Part shown: piece by piece, positions 49,733 to 60,282 of the stretch
Numbering within the stretch: the first letter of the stretch is position 1
How the letters are laid out: the number at the start of each line of letters is the position of its first letter
NCBI RefSeq assembly: GCF_001042985.1
Contig: NZ_JYKY01000010.1
Coordinates: 91,535 to 155,534 of the forward strand
Direction: 5' to 3'
Length of the DNA: 64,000 nucleotides
Source: Pseudomonas lundensis
GTDB taxonomy: Bacteria; Pseudomonadota; Gammaproteobacteria; Pseudomonadales; Pseudomonadaceae
The notes under the pieces: generated by a model
Told to the model about the DNA's origin: nothing
Database searches by the model: none
Seen by the model: only the letters and a program-made list of their open reading frames with translations
Translations under genes and position numbers: made by a program

Positions 49733-50087
49733 GGCGGTCATCTCTGAGGGCATGGACTTAATACTGTTGTAGTTGCAGTCTTCGTGCCAACGCAGGATAC
49801 CTATAAAAGCCTTGTAAAACAGTCATTTACTGTCGATTTTTAAGGAGTGTGAGTTGCAAATTGCAATGACGCTATTTTGCTGCAATGCAAATTGCACGAT
49901 GGCCAAGTGACGCTGTCCAACACGCCGATCCATGGGCGTATATGAGCTATGCAGGCGGATGTCCTGTCTGGCAGGCATTGAAGCCCTTACAACTAAAAAG
50001 CCAACGGACGACATGACAAATCCCGACATCGCCGTTACCATGCACGCCGACCTGCACACCACGTCCTGTGCGTGGTACGCGTGATCA
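49733..50087. other. Intergenic region with paired TGCAAATTGCA palindromes
   Basis: 355 bp without a convincing gene. TTGCAAATTGCAA (49854-49866) and TGCAAATTGCA (49886-49896) are near-identical palindromes 31 bp apart (three helical turns). An ACAGT/ACTGT hairpin with a following T-run lies at 49819-49840, and AAGGAG at 49842 precedes only a very short open frame. Confidence 0.5.
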
Positions 50088-50164
50088 GTCTCAGTAGCTC
50101 AATTGGATAGAGCATCCCCCTCCTAAGGGGAAGGTTGCAGGTTCGAACCCCGCCTGGGACACCA
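50088..50164 (+). tRNA. tRNA-Arg(CCT)
   Basis: A 77-nt tRNA: acceptor GTCTCAG pairs with CTGGGAC (one G-U), anticodon loop CTCCTAA (CCT, reads AGG), T-arm GGTTCGAACCC, encoded CCA. It marks the border to a stretch rich in accessory genes. Confidence 0.97.
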
Positions 50165-50195
50165 TTTCACGTCATCGCCTTTCAGTGTCTCCCCT

Positions 50196-50483
50196 TCAGA
50201 TTGTCTCTTCCTGCCCTTCGAGCTCGGCGTGTTTGAGCCAGGACTCGGTGATGCGGCGTTCGAGTTCTTCCAGGTCCGCCATGCCCAACACGCGTGTGGT
50301 GTTCAGGCCGCGTATATACCCCATCAGTTGATTGGCCGCGGTGCGCTGAGCGTCAGGGCAGGCATGGTCGTCGTGAAGCACCTCTTCGTAAGCCGTCAGG
50401 TACTCGGCGACACGTTCGCGGTATTGCGGCAGTACGGCTTCACGGATGCGGTCGAAGGTTCGCAGTTTTTGATTGGTATTCAC
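50196..50483 (-). CDS. Hypothetical protein downstream of tRNA-Arg
   Basis: A 95-residue acidic, all-helical-looking protein (FDRIREAVLPQYRERVAEYLTAYEEVL...) without signal peptide or known motif. Convergent with the tRNA and alone. Codon use is normal for the window. I do not recognise the family. Confidence 0.6.
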   Translation of the reverse strand: MNTNQKLRTFDRIREAVLPQYRERVAEYLTAYEEVLHDDHACPDAQRTAANQLMGYIRGLNTTRVLGMADLEELERRITESWLKHAELEGQEETI

Positions 50484-50630
50484 GGTTGACCCTTACTGGA
50501 AGAATGGGCTGTTGTTTTTGTTACAACCAGAATTGAATGTAACCCACCCGTGACCCCGACCGCGATACCTGTGCACGTTTCAGCGGTCAGGCCGCACCGG
50601 CGGCCTTGTTCGCGTTTTAACGTTTATGCC

Positions 50631-51530
50631 TCAGGCAATGGATGTCCCCCCGGTAATGCCGAAAATCTCACCCGTGATGTAGCTCGATTCCTGGCTGGCC
50701 AGCAGCACATACAGCGGTGCGCACTCGGCCGGTTGCCCTGCACGACCGATGGGGGTTTCGGCGCCGAAGGTGGGGATTTTTTCCTGAGGCTGTCCACCGC
50801 TGGGTTGCAGCGGCGTCCAGAACGGGCCGGGTGCTACGGCGTTGACGCGAATGCCTTGGCCAATGACCTGTTTGGCCAGTGCTTTGGTAAACGCAGCAAT
50901 GGCTGATTTGGTCGGCGCGTAGTCGAGCAAGGTTTCAGACGGCTGATAGGCCTGGATCGACGTGGTGTTGACGATGGTGGCACCGGCTGGCAAGTGCAGA
51001 AGCGCGGCTTTGCACAGCCAGAACAAGGCGTAAACGTTGGTCCTGAAGGTCGCGTCAAACTGCTCGGTGGTCAGGTCGGCAATGGCTTTTTGTGCGGTTT
51101 GTTTACCCGCCACGTTCACCAGAATATCCAGCCCGCCCAGCCCTTGGACGGCTTGGCTCACCAATGTCTGGCAAAACGCTTCTTGGGACAAATCGCCCGG
51201 AATGCAGAGGGCCTTGCGACCTTCGGCTTCGATCAAGGCGACCACCTCCCGTGCGTCAGCTTCTTCCTCGGGCAAATAGTTGAGCACGATGTCCGCGCCT
51301 TCGCGGGCGTAGGCAATGGCAACGGCGCGGCCGATCCCTGAGTCCGCCCCGGTTATCAGCGCCTTGCGGCCCGCCAGTCGGCCAAAACCTTTGTAGGATG
51401 TTTCGCCGTGGTCAGCATGGGGCTGCAATTTATGCACTGAACCGGGCGCCGGTTGCGGTTGCTCAGGAAAGCCCGGCTGAGGGTATTGCGTCACCGGGTT
51501 TTGCATTGCGTACTGGTTTTCGGTCGTCAT
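50631..51530 (-). CDS. SDR-family oxidoreductase with N-terminal extension
   Basis: A 299-residue classical short-chain dehydrogenase. A 45-residue Pro/Gln-rich N-terminal extension precedes the nucleotide-binding [12 protein letters not shown] (about residue 60); the NVAGK motif, Ser in NTTSIQAY and the catalytic Tyr-Lys in YAPTKSAI (about residue 205) are present. This layout matches the stress-related YghA/YhdF (GSP39-type) group that acts on aldehydes or alcohols of unknown identity. Alone, not part of the fuc operon. Confidence 0.88.
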   Translation of the reverse strand: MTTENQYAMQNPVTQYPQPGFPEQPQPAPGSVHKLQPHADHGETSYKGFGRLAGRKALITGADSGIGRAVAIAYAREGADIVLNYLPEEEADAREVVALIEAEGRKALCIPGDLSQEAFCQTLVSQAVQGLGGLDILVNVAGKQTAQKAIADLTTEQFDATFRTNVYALFWLCKAALLHLPAGATIVNTTSIQAYQPSETLLDYAPTKSAIAAFTKALAKQVIGQGIRVNAVAPGPFWTPLQPSGGQPQEKIPTFGAETPIGRAGQPAECAPLYVLLASQESSYITGEIFGITGGTSIA

Positions 51531-51648
51531 GTGGGCTGCTCCAGCTCCGATTGAAAGAACAAGCGCTGTTGCGCGTCTCTAAAAATCGGAGTTGGAGCAC
51601 GGTTTGATCGTTCAATCGGATTTCAGGTGTCTTGAAACCGGGCAATGG

Positions 51649-52956
51649 TCAACGGCTGGGGGCGGGCACACCTTGTGGCGCTGGCCCGCTACTGGCCCGG
51701 CTTGAGCGCAACAGCATCAGCGCACCCAGTAAGGCGGTTCCGGCCAGGAAGTACATGCCCGCATGAGGGTTATCGAAGTGTTGCTCGACAAAGGTTTTCA
51801 CCGTCGGTGCCAGAAACCCGCCCAGATTGCCCAGCGCCCCGATCACGGCAATCCCGCTGGCGGCCGCCGCGCCGCTTAACAGCCGCGTGGGCAGGGTCCA
51901 GAACAAGGGTTGTACGGTGATAAACCCTGACGCCGCGAGACAAAACGCCAGGATCACCAGCGGCAGGCTGGCGCTGAGGGTCGAACCGACCATCCCCAGT
52001 GCCGCGAGCGCCAGCATCCAGGCGGCATAGCGGGTTTGCTGACCCTTGCGGTCGGCATGTCGCGTCACCGCGTACAGCATGCACACCGTGGCCATCCACG
52101 GAATCGAGGTCAGCGCGCCCACGTGCAGACCAATCCCGGTGCCCAGTAGCTCGGCAATCCGGGTGGGCAGGTAAAACAGAACGCCATACACACTGACCTG
52201 AATCGTGAAATAGATCAGGGTGAAGTACAGCACGGCCGGGTTGATCAGGGCGGCGCGCCAGGACGACGGGCCCTGATTGGCTTTTTGCCGCTGTTCGGCA
52301 TCCAGTGCCAGCTCGATCGCTGCCTTTTCCTCGATGTTCAGCCACTTCGCATCCCGCGGGCGGTCATTGAGGTAGAAGAACGCAAACACGCCGATCACCG
52401 AGGCGGCCAATCCTTCCGTCACAAACATCCATTGCCAGCCTGTCAGGCCAAACTGGCTGCTTTCCAGCAACCAGCCCGAGACCGGGCCGCCGATCATCAG
52501 CGAGAGCGGTACGCCAAAGTAGTAAATGCCGTATGCCGAACCCCGCTGGTTCTGCGGGAACCAGTAGGTCAAATACAGCACCACCCCCGGCGACAGACCC
52601 GCCTCAGCCACACCCAGCAAGAAGCGCAGGATGTAGAAGCTGGTTTCATCATGAGCAAACATCATGGCTGCCGACACCAGCCCCCACGTGACCATGATCC
52701 GGCTCAGCCAGACGCGGGCGCCAATCTTGTGCAGCATCAAGTTGCTGGGGACTTCAAACACCGCATAACCGATGAAGAAAATCCCGGCCCCCAGGGCAAA
52801 TGCAGCGTTGCTCAGGCCTGTGTCAGCCTGGAAGGCGTGTTTGGCGAAGCCGATATTGGAGCGGTCGATGATGGCCATGGCGAACATTAGCGCCACGAAC
52901 GGCAGGATGCGCCAGCGGATCTTTCTCAGGGCTTGTTTCAACGCGGGAGTGGACAT
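51649..52956 (-). CDS. MFS transporter, anion:cation symporter type
   Basis: A 435-residue, 12-helix major-facilitator protein of the phthalate/tartrate/galactonate (ACS) subgroup: NIGFAKHAFQADTGLS after helix 1, FEVPSNLMLHKIGARVWLSRIM loop 2-3, and RFLLGVAEAGLSPGVVLYLTYWFP. These carry sugar acids or small organic anions. As the last gene of the fucose operon it may import fuconate or a related acid, an inference from position. An A-rich repeat sits just before its CGGAG ribosome site. Confidence 0.85.
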   Translation of the reverse strand: MSTPALKQALRKIRWRILPFVALMFAMAIIDRSNIGFAKHAFQADTGLSNAAFALGAGIFFIGYAVFEVPSNLMLHKIGARVWLSRIMVTWGLVSAAMMFAHDETSFYILRFLLGVAEAGLSPGVVLYLTYWFPQNQRGSAYGIYYFGVPLSLMIGGPVSGWLLESSQFGLTGWQWMFVTEGLAASVIGVFAFFYLNDRPRDAKWLNIEEKAAIELALDAEQRQKANQGPSSWRAALINPAVLYFTLIYFTIQVSVYGVLFYLPTRIAELLGTGIGLHVGALTSIPWMATVCMLYAVTRHADRKGQQTRYAAWMLALAALGMVGSTLSASLPLVILAFCLAASGFITVQPLFWTLPTRLLSGAAAASGIAVIGALGNLGGFLAPTVKTFVEQHFDNPHAGMYFLAGTALLGALMLLRSSRASSGPAPQGVPAPSR

Positions 52957-52966
52957 GTAGAACTCC

Positions 52967-52980
52967 GATTATTGTTTTTG
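52967..52980 (-). promoter_or_regulatory. A-rich CA motif before the ACS-type MFS gene
   Basis: On the minus strand CAAAAACAATAAT directly precedes CGGAG, the ribosome site. It fits the AAN repeats recognised by Hfq/Crc. Confidence 0.5.
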
Positions 52981-53002
52981 TGGAGTGCAACAACATCAGG
53001 TG

Positions 53003-54235
53003 TCAGTTGGGCCGGGCGCGCAATGCACTGCGGGCGTAGGCCGCGACTATCAAAAAGCAGCCTGTCGGCAGCAGGTACGCCACTGCCGTTGAAGAATGGT
53101 CGGCCACCAGCCCCATCACGTAGGGCAACAACGCGCCGCCGACGATGGACATGATCATGAATGAACTGCCGCGCTTGGTGTGCGGGCCGAGGTTTTTGAC
53201 CCCCATGGCAAACAGCGTGGGAAACATGATCGACATAAAAAAGAACGTCGCCACCAGCGCGATCACCGACACCCCCTCCAGCCCGCTGACCACCACGACG
53301 CAGAGCCCGGTGTTAATCAGTGCATAGGTCAGCAGCAGGCGCTGCGCGTTTATCCGGCCCATCAACCAGGTGCTGAAAAATCGCCCGAACATGAAGCTGA
53401 GCATCGCCACCGAGAGCAAGTACGCCGCTTGCTGGTTGCTCATCTGCGCCCAGTGCTCAGTCACGTAATTGATGAAGAACGCCCCGACCCCGACTTGCGC
53501 GCCGACATAAAAAAATTGGGTGATGACCCCCGTGACGAATTCGCGATGCTGCCACAGGGTTTTGTCGCTGCGCTGTTGCACGGCGCTTTCCTGCTCGCGC
53601 AAATCCGGCAACGGGGTGCTGCCAATCAGCAGTGCCACCAGCAACACCAGTCCGGCGATCACCAGGTACGTCATCTGTAGCGATTGCGTGGATTCGAGAT
53701 GGCTGGCACCGCCGAAGAACAGCGCGCCACCAATCAGCGGGCCAAAAAACTGCCCCAGCCCGTTGAACGACTGCGCGAGGTTCAAGCGCCGCTCGGCGCC
53801 TTGTGGTGCGCCCAATACGGTGGCGTACGGGTTGGCGGCGGTTTCCAGGCAGCCGAGGCCGCACGCAATCACGAACAACGCAAACAGAAAAAACGCGAAG
53901 CTCTGTGCCGAGGCCGCGGGCATGAACAGCAACGCGCCGATGGCATAGAGACACAGGCCGAGCAGGATGCCCGCCTTGTAACCGTATTTATCCATCAGCA
54001 GCCCGGCGGGCAGGGCGATCACAAAGTACGCGCCGAAATAAGCGCTTTGCAACAAGCCTGATTGCGCCTTGCTGACGTGCAGCGTGTCTTGAAAGTGCTT
54101 GTTCAACACATCCAGCAAGCCGTAGGACAACCCCCATAAAAAGAACAGACAGGTCACCAGTATCAGTGCCCGGCGATAAGAAGAAACCGCCGCCGGACGG
54201 GGCGACGCTGCAACGGTGGAATGCTTGAGTGACAT
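53003..54235 (-). CDS. fucP: L-fucose:H+ symporter
   Basis: A 410-residue, 12-helix FHS-family sugar permease. FucP-like features are LFFLWGLSYGLLDVLNKHFQ in helix 1, AYFGAYFVIALPAGLLMDKYGYKAGI and CLETAANPYATVLG. It imports L-fucose with a proton. The ATG at 54235 with GGAGATGCGTT ribosome spacing is chosen; the 60-codon frame before it lies in the mutarotase gene. An AACAACAATAA motif is 10 bases before the ribosome site. Confidence 0.92.
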   Translation of the reverse strand: MSLKHSTVAASPRPAAVSSYRRALILVTCLFFLWGLSYGLLDVLNKHFQDTLHVSKAQSGLLQSAYFGAYFVIALPAGLLMDKYGYKAGILLGLCLYAIGALLFMPAASAQSFAFFLFALFVIACGLGCLETAANPYATVLGAPQGAERRLNLAQSFNGLGQFFGPLIGGALFFGGASHLESTQSLQMTYLVIAGLVLLVALLIGSTPLPDLREQESAVQQRSDKTLWQHREFVTGVITQFFYVGAQVGVGAFFINYVTEHWAQMSNQQAAYLLSVAMLSFMFGRFFSTWLMGRINAQRLLLTYALINTGLCVVVVSGLEGVSVIALVATFFFMSIMFPTLFAMGVKNLGPHTKRGSSFMIMSIVGGALLPYVMGLVADHSSTAVAYLLPTGCFLIVAAYARSALRARPN

Positions 54236-54249
54236 AACGCATCTCCTGC

Positions 54250-54260
54250 TTATTGTTGTT
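54250..54260 (-). promoter_or_regulatory. A-rich CA motif before fucP
   Basis: AACAACAATAA on the minus strand, just upstream of the AGGAG ribosome site of fucP; an Hfq/Crc-type target by sequence. Confidence 0.6.
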
Positions 54261-54279
54261 GTGTCGTTGCTGCCGGGTG

Positions 54280-56289
<2,010 letters not shown>

Positions 56290-56290
<1 letters not shown>

Positions 56291-56300
56291 TATTGTTGTG
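56290..56300 (-). promoter_or_regulatory. A-rich CA motif between SD and ATG of fuconolactonase
   Basis: CACAACAATAA on the minus strand lies between the GGAG and the ATG it overlaps, the position most likely to block initiation if bound by Hfq/Crc. Confidence 0.55.
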
Positions 56301-56323
56301 CTCCGTCCGCTGATGACTGGGTT

Positions 56324-57601
56324 TCAATCCCGGTAGCGATACTGCTCGCGGGATGCGGCTTTCATCTGGATCGAAAACCCCGGTGCCTGGGGCGGCATGT
56401 ACGCGGCATCGCGAATCACGCACGGGTCTTCGAAATGCTCATGCAGGTGATCGACAAACTCCACCACTCGCCCTTCATGGGTGCCAGCGATGCACAGGTA
56501 ATCGATCATCGACAGGTGCTGCACGTACTCGCACAGGCCAACCCCGCCTGCGTGCGGGCACACCGGCAAGTTGTACTTGGCCGCCATCAGCATCACCGCG
56601 AGCACTTCGTTGACCCCGCCCAGGCGGCAGGCATCAATCTGCACCACGTCGATAGCCTCGCGCATGATCAGTTGCTTGAACACGATGCGGTTTTGGCACA
56701 TCTCGCCGGTGGCCACTTTGACCGGCGCGACGCCCAGTCGGATAGTGCGATGTCCTTCGACGTCATCCGGGCTGGTGGGCTCTTCGATAAACCACGGGTT
56801 GGCGAAGGACAATTCGCGCACCCAATCAATGGCGGTGTCGACTTCCCACACCTGATTGGCATCAATCATCAATTTGCGGTCCGGGCCCAACACTTCGCGG
56901 GCGATGCGCACGCGGCGGATGTCGTCTTGTAGGTCATGCCCGACTTTCAATTTGACGTGGGAAAACCCCGCATCCACGGCTTCCTGGCACAGGCGGCGCA
57001 GCTTGTCGTCGGCGTAACCCAGCCAGCCGGCGGACGTGGTGTAGCAGGGGTAGCCGTGGGCTTCGAGCAGCGCCATGCGTTCGGCCTTGCCGTTGGCGCG
57101 CTCGCGCAGCAGGCTCAGCGCCTCGTCGGGGGTGATGCAATCAGTGAGGTAGCGAAAATCGATGCAACGCACCAGTTGCTCGGGGCTCAGGTCGGCCACC
57201 AGGCGCCACACCGGTTTGCCTTCAGCCTTGGCCCACAAGTCCCACGCGGCGTTGACCACAGCGCCGGTGGCCAAGTGGATAGCGCCCTTGTCCGGGCCGA
57301 TCCAGCGCAATTGGCTGTCGCTGGTGACGTGACGCCAGAAACGGCCCATGTCCTCGGCGATCCAGTCCAGTTTCAAGCCCACCAGCAGGCTGGCCAGGGC
57401 CTTGATTGAAGCGCAGCAGATTTCATTGCCGCGGCCGATGGTGAACGTCAGGCCATGGCCTTCAAGGCCGGGGGTGTCGGTTTCGAGGATGACATAGGCC
57501 GCGGAATAATCCGGGTCCGGGTTCATCGCGTCGGACCCGTCCAGCGACTGCGAGGTGGGGAAGCGAATGTCTTCGACCCGTACGGCGGTAATGGTGGTCA
57601 T
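56324..57601 (-). CDS. fucD: L-fuconate dehydratase (enolase superfamily)
   Basis: A 425-residue enolase-superfamily acid-sugar dehydratase that turns L-fuconate into 2-keto-3-deoxy-L-fuconate. It shows the DIRFPTSQSLDGSDAMNPDP start typical of fuconate dehydratases, the catalytic VKLKVG Lys pair (about residue 220), metal ligands in LMIDANQVW, FIEEPTSPDD and ATGEMCQN, and the His in VCPHAGGVGL (about 351). Full length; 14 bp upstream is the FAH gene. Confidence 0.93.
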   Translation of the reverse strand: MTTITAVRVEDIRFPTSQSLDGSDAMNPDPDYSAAYVILETDTPGLEGHGLTFTIGRGNEICCASIKALASLLVGLKLDWIAEDMGRFWRHVTSDSQLRWIGPDKGAIHLATGAVVNAAWDLWAKAEGKPVWRLVADLSPEQLVRCIDFRYLTDCITPDEALSLLRERANGKAERMALLEAHGYPCYTTSAGWLGYADDKLRRLCQEAVDAGFSHVKLKVGHDLQDDIRRVRIAREVLGPDRKLMIDANQVWEVDTAIDWVRELSFANPWFIEEPTSPDDVEGHRTIRLGVAPVKVATGEMCQNRIVFKQLIMREAIDVVQIDACRLGGVNEVLAVMLMAAKYNLPVCPHAGGVGLCEYVQHLSMIDYLCIAGTHEGRVVEFVDHLHEHFEDPCVIRDAAYMPPQAPGFSIQMKAASREQYRYRD

Positions 57602-57615
57602 GGCGCAACTCCCTG

Positions 57616-58464
57616 TCAGTCGGCATCTACCGTGCGTTGGTGTTGTTCACCCAGGCCACTGATGCCCAGGCGGATCTGCTGGCCGGCGCGCAGGTACACG
57701 GGCTCGGGCTTGATGCCCAGTCCGACGCCGGGCGGGGTGCCGGTTGAAATCACATCACCGGGTTGCAGGCTCATGAATCGGCTCAGGTAACTGATGATGG
57801 TCGGGATCTGGAAAATCATGGTTCGTGTGTTGCCGTTCTGATAGCGCTTGCCATCCACTTCCAGCCACAGGTCGAGCTGGTGCGGGTCGGGAATTTCATC
57901 GCGCGTCACCAGCCACGGGCCGAGCGGGCCAAAGGTGTCGCAGCCTTTGCCCTTGTCCCACGTGCCGCCCAGCTCCAGCTGAAAGGCGCGCTCGGACACA
58001 TCGTTAATCACGCAATACCCGGCCACATGTTCCAGCGCATCGTCTTCGCTGATGTAGCGGCCGCCCTTGCCGATGACCACGCCCAGTTCCACTTCCCAGT
58101 CGGTCTTGCGCGAATGACGCGGGATTTCGATGTCGTCGTTGGGGCCGACAATGGCGCTGGTCCATTTGCCGAACACCACCGGCTCGGCCGGAATCGGTGC
58201 GCCGGTTTCGGCGGCGTGATCGGCGTAATTGAGACCGATGCAGATGAATTTTCCGACTTGACCGACACACGCACCCAGGCGCGGCGAACCGGGTACGCGG
58301 GGCAACGAGGCGGGGTCGATGTCTCGCAGACGGTTCAGGTTGTCGGGGCTCAAGGCCTGGCCTGCAATGTCCGTGACCACGGCAGACAAATCCCGCAGCT
58401 CACCGTTGTCATCCAGCAGGCCTGGACGTTCCTGGCCTTTTTCGCCAAAGCGCAGCAGTTTCAT
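57616..58464 (-). CDS. FAH-family 2,4-diketo-3-deoxy-L-fuconate hydrolase
   Basis: A 282-residue fumarylacetoacetate-hydrolase-family protein: FICIGLNYADHAAETG, the metal site DWEVELGVVIGKGG (about residue 125) and GDVISTGTPPGVGLG. In non-phosphorylating fucose catabolism this family splits 2,4-diketo-3-deoxyfuconate to pyruvate and lactate. The presence of both this hydrolase and a keto-acid dehydrogenase, and no aldolase gene, points to that route. The AAGGAGC ribosome site fits the ATG at 58464. Confidence 0.88.
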   Translation of the reverse strand: MKLLRFGEKGQERPGLLDDNGELRDLSAVVTDIAGQALSPDNLNRLRDIDPASLPRVPGSPRLGACVGQVGKFICIGLNYADHAAETGAPIPAEPVVFGKWTSAIVGPNDDIEIPRHSRKTDWEVELGVVIGKGGRYISEDDALEHVAGYCVINDVSERAFQLELGGTWDKGKGCDTFGPLGPWLVTRDEIPDPHQLDLWLEVDGKRYQNGNTRTMIFQIPTIISYLSRFMSLQPGDVISTGTPPGVGLGIKPEPVYLRAGQQIRLGISGLGEQHQRTVDAD

Positions 58465-58505
58465 AAAAGCTCCTTGAAGAGGTAAAGAGAGGGCGCAGCG
58501 GTGGG

Positions 58506-59246
58506 CTAGTTGCTCCAGCCGCCGTCAATGATCTGGGTGGTACCGGTGGTGAAGCCGCTGGCGCTGGACCCCAGGTACAGCGCCAGTTGCGCGATTTCTT
58601 GCGCCGAGCCGATACGGCCCATGGGCTGGCGGCTGACGAACGCGGCGTACACCTCGGCTTCGCTGCGCTGTTCGCGCAGGGCCTGCTCGGTGATGCGCTG
58701 GCGCAGGGAGGGGGAGTCCACCGTGCCGGGGCAAATGGCGTTGCAGCGAATGTTCTGGCTGACGAAATCGGCCGCGACGGCGCGGGTCAAGCCAATCACC
58801 GCGCCTTTGCTGGCGCAGTAGGCGAAGCGGTTGGGCACGCCTTTGATGCTGGACGCCACCGACGCCATGTTGATGATCGAGCCGCCGCCGTTGCTCAGCA
58901 TTGCTGGCAGAAACGCACGGATCATGCGGTACATGGCTGTGACGTTCAGGTCGAGGGCGAAGGCCCAGTCGGTGTCGTTGCATTCGAGGATGTTGCCGCT
59001 GTGCACCACCCCTGCGCAGTTAAACAGCACGTCCAGCGGGCCCAGCTCGGCGGCGAGGCGCTCAATGGCGTGCGGGTCGGTGACGTCGAGCAGGTGTTTG
59101 TGCGCGCCGTGCAGTGAGTCCAGGGCGGTGGCATTGATGTCGGTGGCGAAGACCTCGGCGCCAGCGGCGAGGTAGGCCTGCACACTGGCCTGGCCAATGC
59201 CTTGGGCTGCCGCCGTGATGAGGACGCGTTTGCCGGAAAGATCCAT
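58506..59246 (-). CDS. 2-keto-3-deoxy-L-fuconate dehydrogenase (SDR)
   Basis: A 246-residue short-chain dehydrogenase: LITAAAQGIGQASV (about residue 8), NCAGVVHSGNI, Ser in NMASVAS and YCASKGAVIGLTR (Tyr about 148). The ITAAAQGIG form and the cluster position match dehydrogenases that oxidise the 4-hydroxyl of 2-keto-3-deoxy-L-fuconate/rhamnonate. It is the first gene of the operon; the palindromic operator lies 38 bp upstream of its start. The longer frame to 59486 crosses both operators and is rejected. Confidence 0.88.
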   Translation of the reverse strand: MDLSGKRVLITAAAQGIGQASVQAYLAAGAEVFATDINATALDSLHGAHKHLLDVTDPHAIERLAAELGPLDVLFNCAGVVHSGNILECNDTDWAFALDLNVTAMYRMIRAFLPAMLSNGGGSIINMASVASSIKGVPNRFAYCASKGAVIGLTRAVAADFVSQNIRCNAICPGTVDSPSLRQRITEQALREQRSEAEVYAAFVSRQPMGRIGSAQEIAQLALYLGSSASGFTTGTTQIIDGGWSN

Positions 59247-59267
59247 GGATGCTCCGTGACACTGTTC

Positions 59268-59280
59268 ATTATTGTTATTT
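59268..59280 (-). promoter_or_regulatory. A-rich motif in the leader of the fuc operon
   Basis: AAATAACAATAAT on the minus strand, about 20 bases before the CGGAG ribosome site of the first fuc gene. AAN-repeat match, weaker than the fucP copy. Confidence 0.45.
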
Positions 59281-59283
59281 GGC

Positions 59284-59301
59284 CCAATGGTCAGGCCATT
59301 G
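59284..59301. promoter_or_regulatory. Palindromic operator, fuc operon side
   Basis: CCAATGGTCAGGCCATTG contains the inverted repeat CAATGG/CCATTG around a 5-base centre, the layout of FadR/VanR-type GntR operators. An identical copy lies 90 bp away beside the regulator gene. Confidence 0.8.
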
Positions 59302-59373
59302 TGGGCGTACGCCTGGCAAAACCGGGGAAGGATTGGGCGGCGCTTTACGTTATGATCGCTGTACGTTACCCAT

Positions 59374-59391
59374 CCAATGGTCAGGCCATTG
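59374..59391. promoter_or_regulatory. Palindromic operator, regulator side
   Basis: The second, identical CCAATGGTCAGGCCATTG. Its position between the two divergent genes suggests that the regulator controls itself and the operon, perhaps by looping. Confidence 0.8.
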
Positions 59392-59484
59392 AACCTTTTG
59401 TAGCATGCACGTTGCACCGCAACAAGCGCCTTTTTACGGCCGCGTGGCGTGCAGAGCGCCGAATTGAGCAGGACAAAAACCGAC

Positions 59485-60246
59485 ATGCCTTTTCAAGTGA
59501 TTGATAACCAACGGCTTTATCGACAGATCGCAGATCAGCTGCGCGCCCTGATCGACAGTGGAGAATTTCCACCCGGCAGCCGCTTGCCCGCCGAACGTGA
59601 ACTGGCTAAGTTGTTGGGCGTCAGTCGCGCGTCCGTGCGTGAAGCCATGATTGCGCTGGAAGTGATCGGTCTGGTGGATGTGCGCGTAGGCAATGGCGTT
59701 TTAGTGTGTGAGCCGCCAGTCAAACCCGTGTCCGATGAACCGGTGATGGCGCAAGTCACGCGCAATCAGTGGCAAGAACTGGACCCGGAACTGGGCATCG
59801 AGGTGGATTTCAGCGCTGAAATTCCGCCGTTTGCCTTGCTCCAGGCCCGTCGTTTGATTGAGCCCGAAGCCGCGGCGCTGGCGGCCGTGAATGCCAGTGA
59901 TGCAGAGCTGGCCGGGATTCGTGAGGCGTTCGAGCGCAACGTGCAGGACAATCGCGAAGGCTCGCACACCCACCCCGGCGATCGTCTGTTTCACATCCGG
60001 ATTGCACAAGCGTCTGATAACCCGGCGTATGCGCTGATGATTCAACATTTGCTGGGCCATCGTTACGGCAGCCTGTTCCAGCGCCTGCAAAGCCATTACA
60101 CCTCAGACGACATGCCACACCGTTCTGAAGACGAGCACCGCACCCTGCTGCATGCCCTGGAGCAGCACGACGCGCAAGGCGCGCGTCAGGCAATGGCTGA
60201 CCATCTGGACGAAGTCATCCGCATCTTCAGTCGAAACGCGCAATAA
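59485..60246 (+). CDS. FadR-subfamily GntR regulator of fucose catabolism
   Basis: A 253-residue regulator: winged helix-turn-helix (residues about 10-75, with PPGSRLPAERELAKLLGVSRASVREAM) and an all-helical FCD effector domain (about 105-235) with the metal-ligand pattern of FadR-type proteins (RxxxE in ARRLIEPEAA, FHIRIAQASDN, HRSEDEHRTLLHAL). It is divergent from the fuc operon and two identical palindromes lie between. The ATG at 59485 follows AGGA; the inducer is presumably a pathway acid. Confidence 0.92.
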   Translation: MPFQVIDNQRLYRQIADQLRALIDSGEFPPGSRLPAERELAKLLGVSRASVREAMIALEVIGLVDVRVGNGVLVCEPPVKPVSDEPVMAQVTRNQWQELDPELGIEVDFSAEIPPFALLQARRLIEPEAAALAAVNASDAELAGIREAFERNVQDNREGSHTHPGDRLFHIRIAQASDNPAYALMIQHLLGHRYGSLFQRLQSHYTSDDMPHRSEDEHRTLLHALEQHDAQGARQAMADHLDEVIRIFSRNAQ

Positions 60247-60282
60247 ACGGCAGGCATTGCGCCTGCCGCGTGGCGTGACGGT

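Noticed and set aside
49823..50062. 79-codon minus-strand frame before tRNA-Arg(CCT)
   Set aside because: It spans the palindromes and an inverted repeat, and its composition is not protein-like.
50148..50164. Attachment-site repeat of the tRNA-Arg(CCT) 3' end
   Set aside because: I could find no second copy of this tail downstream within the window, and no integrase gene.
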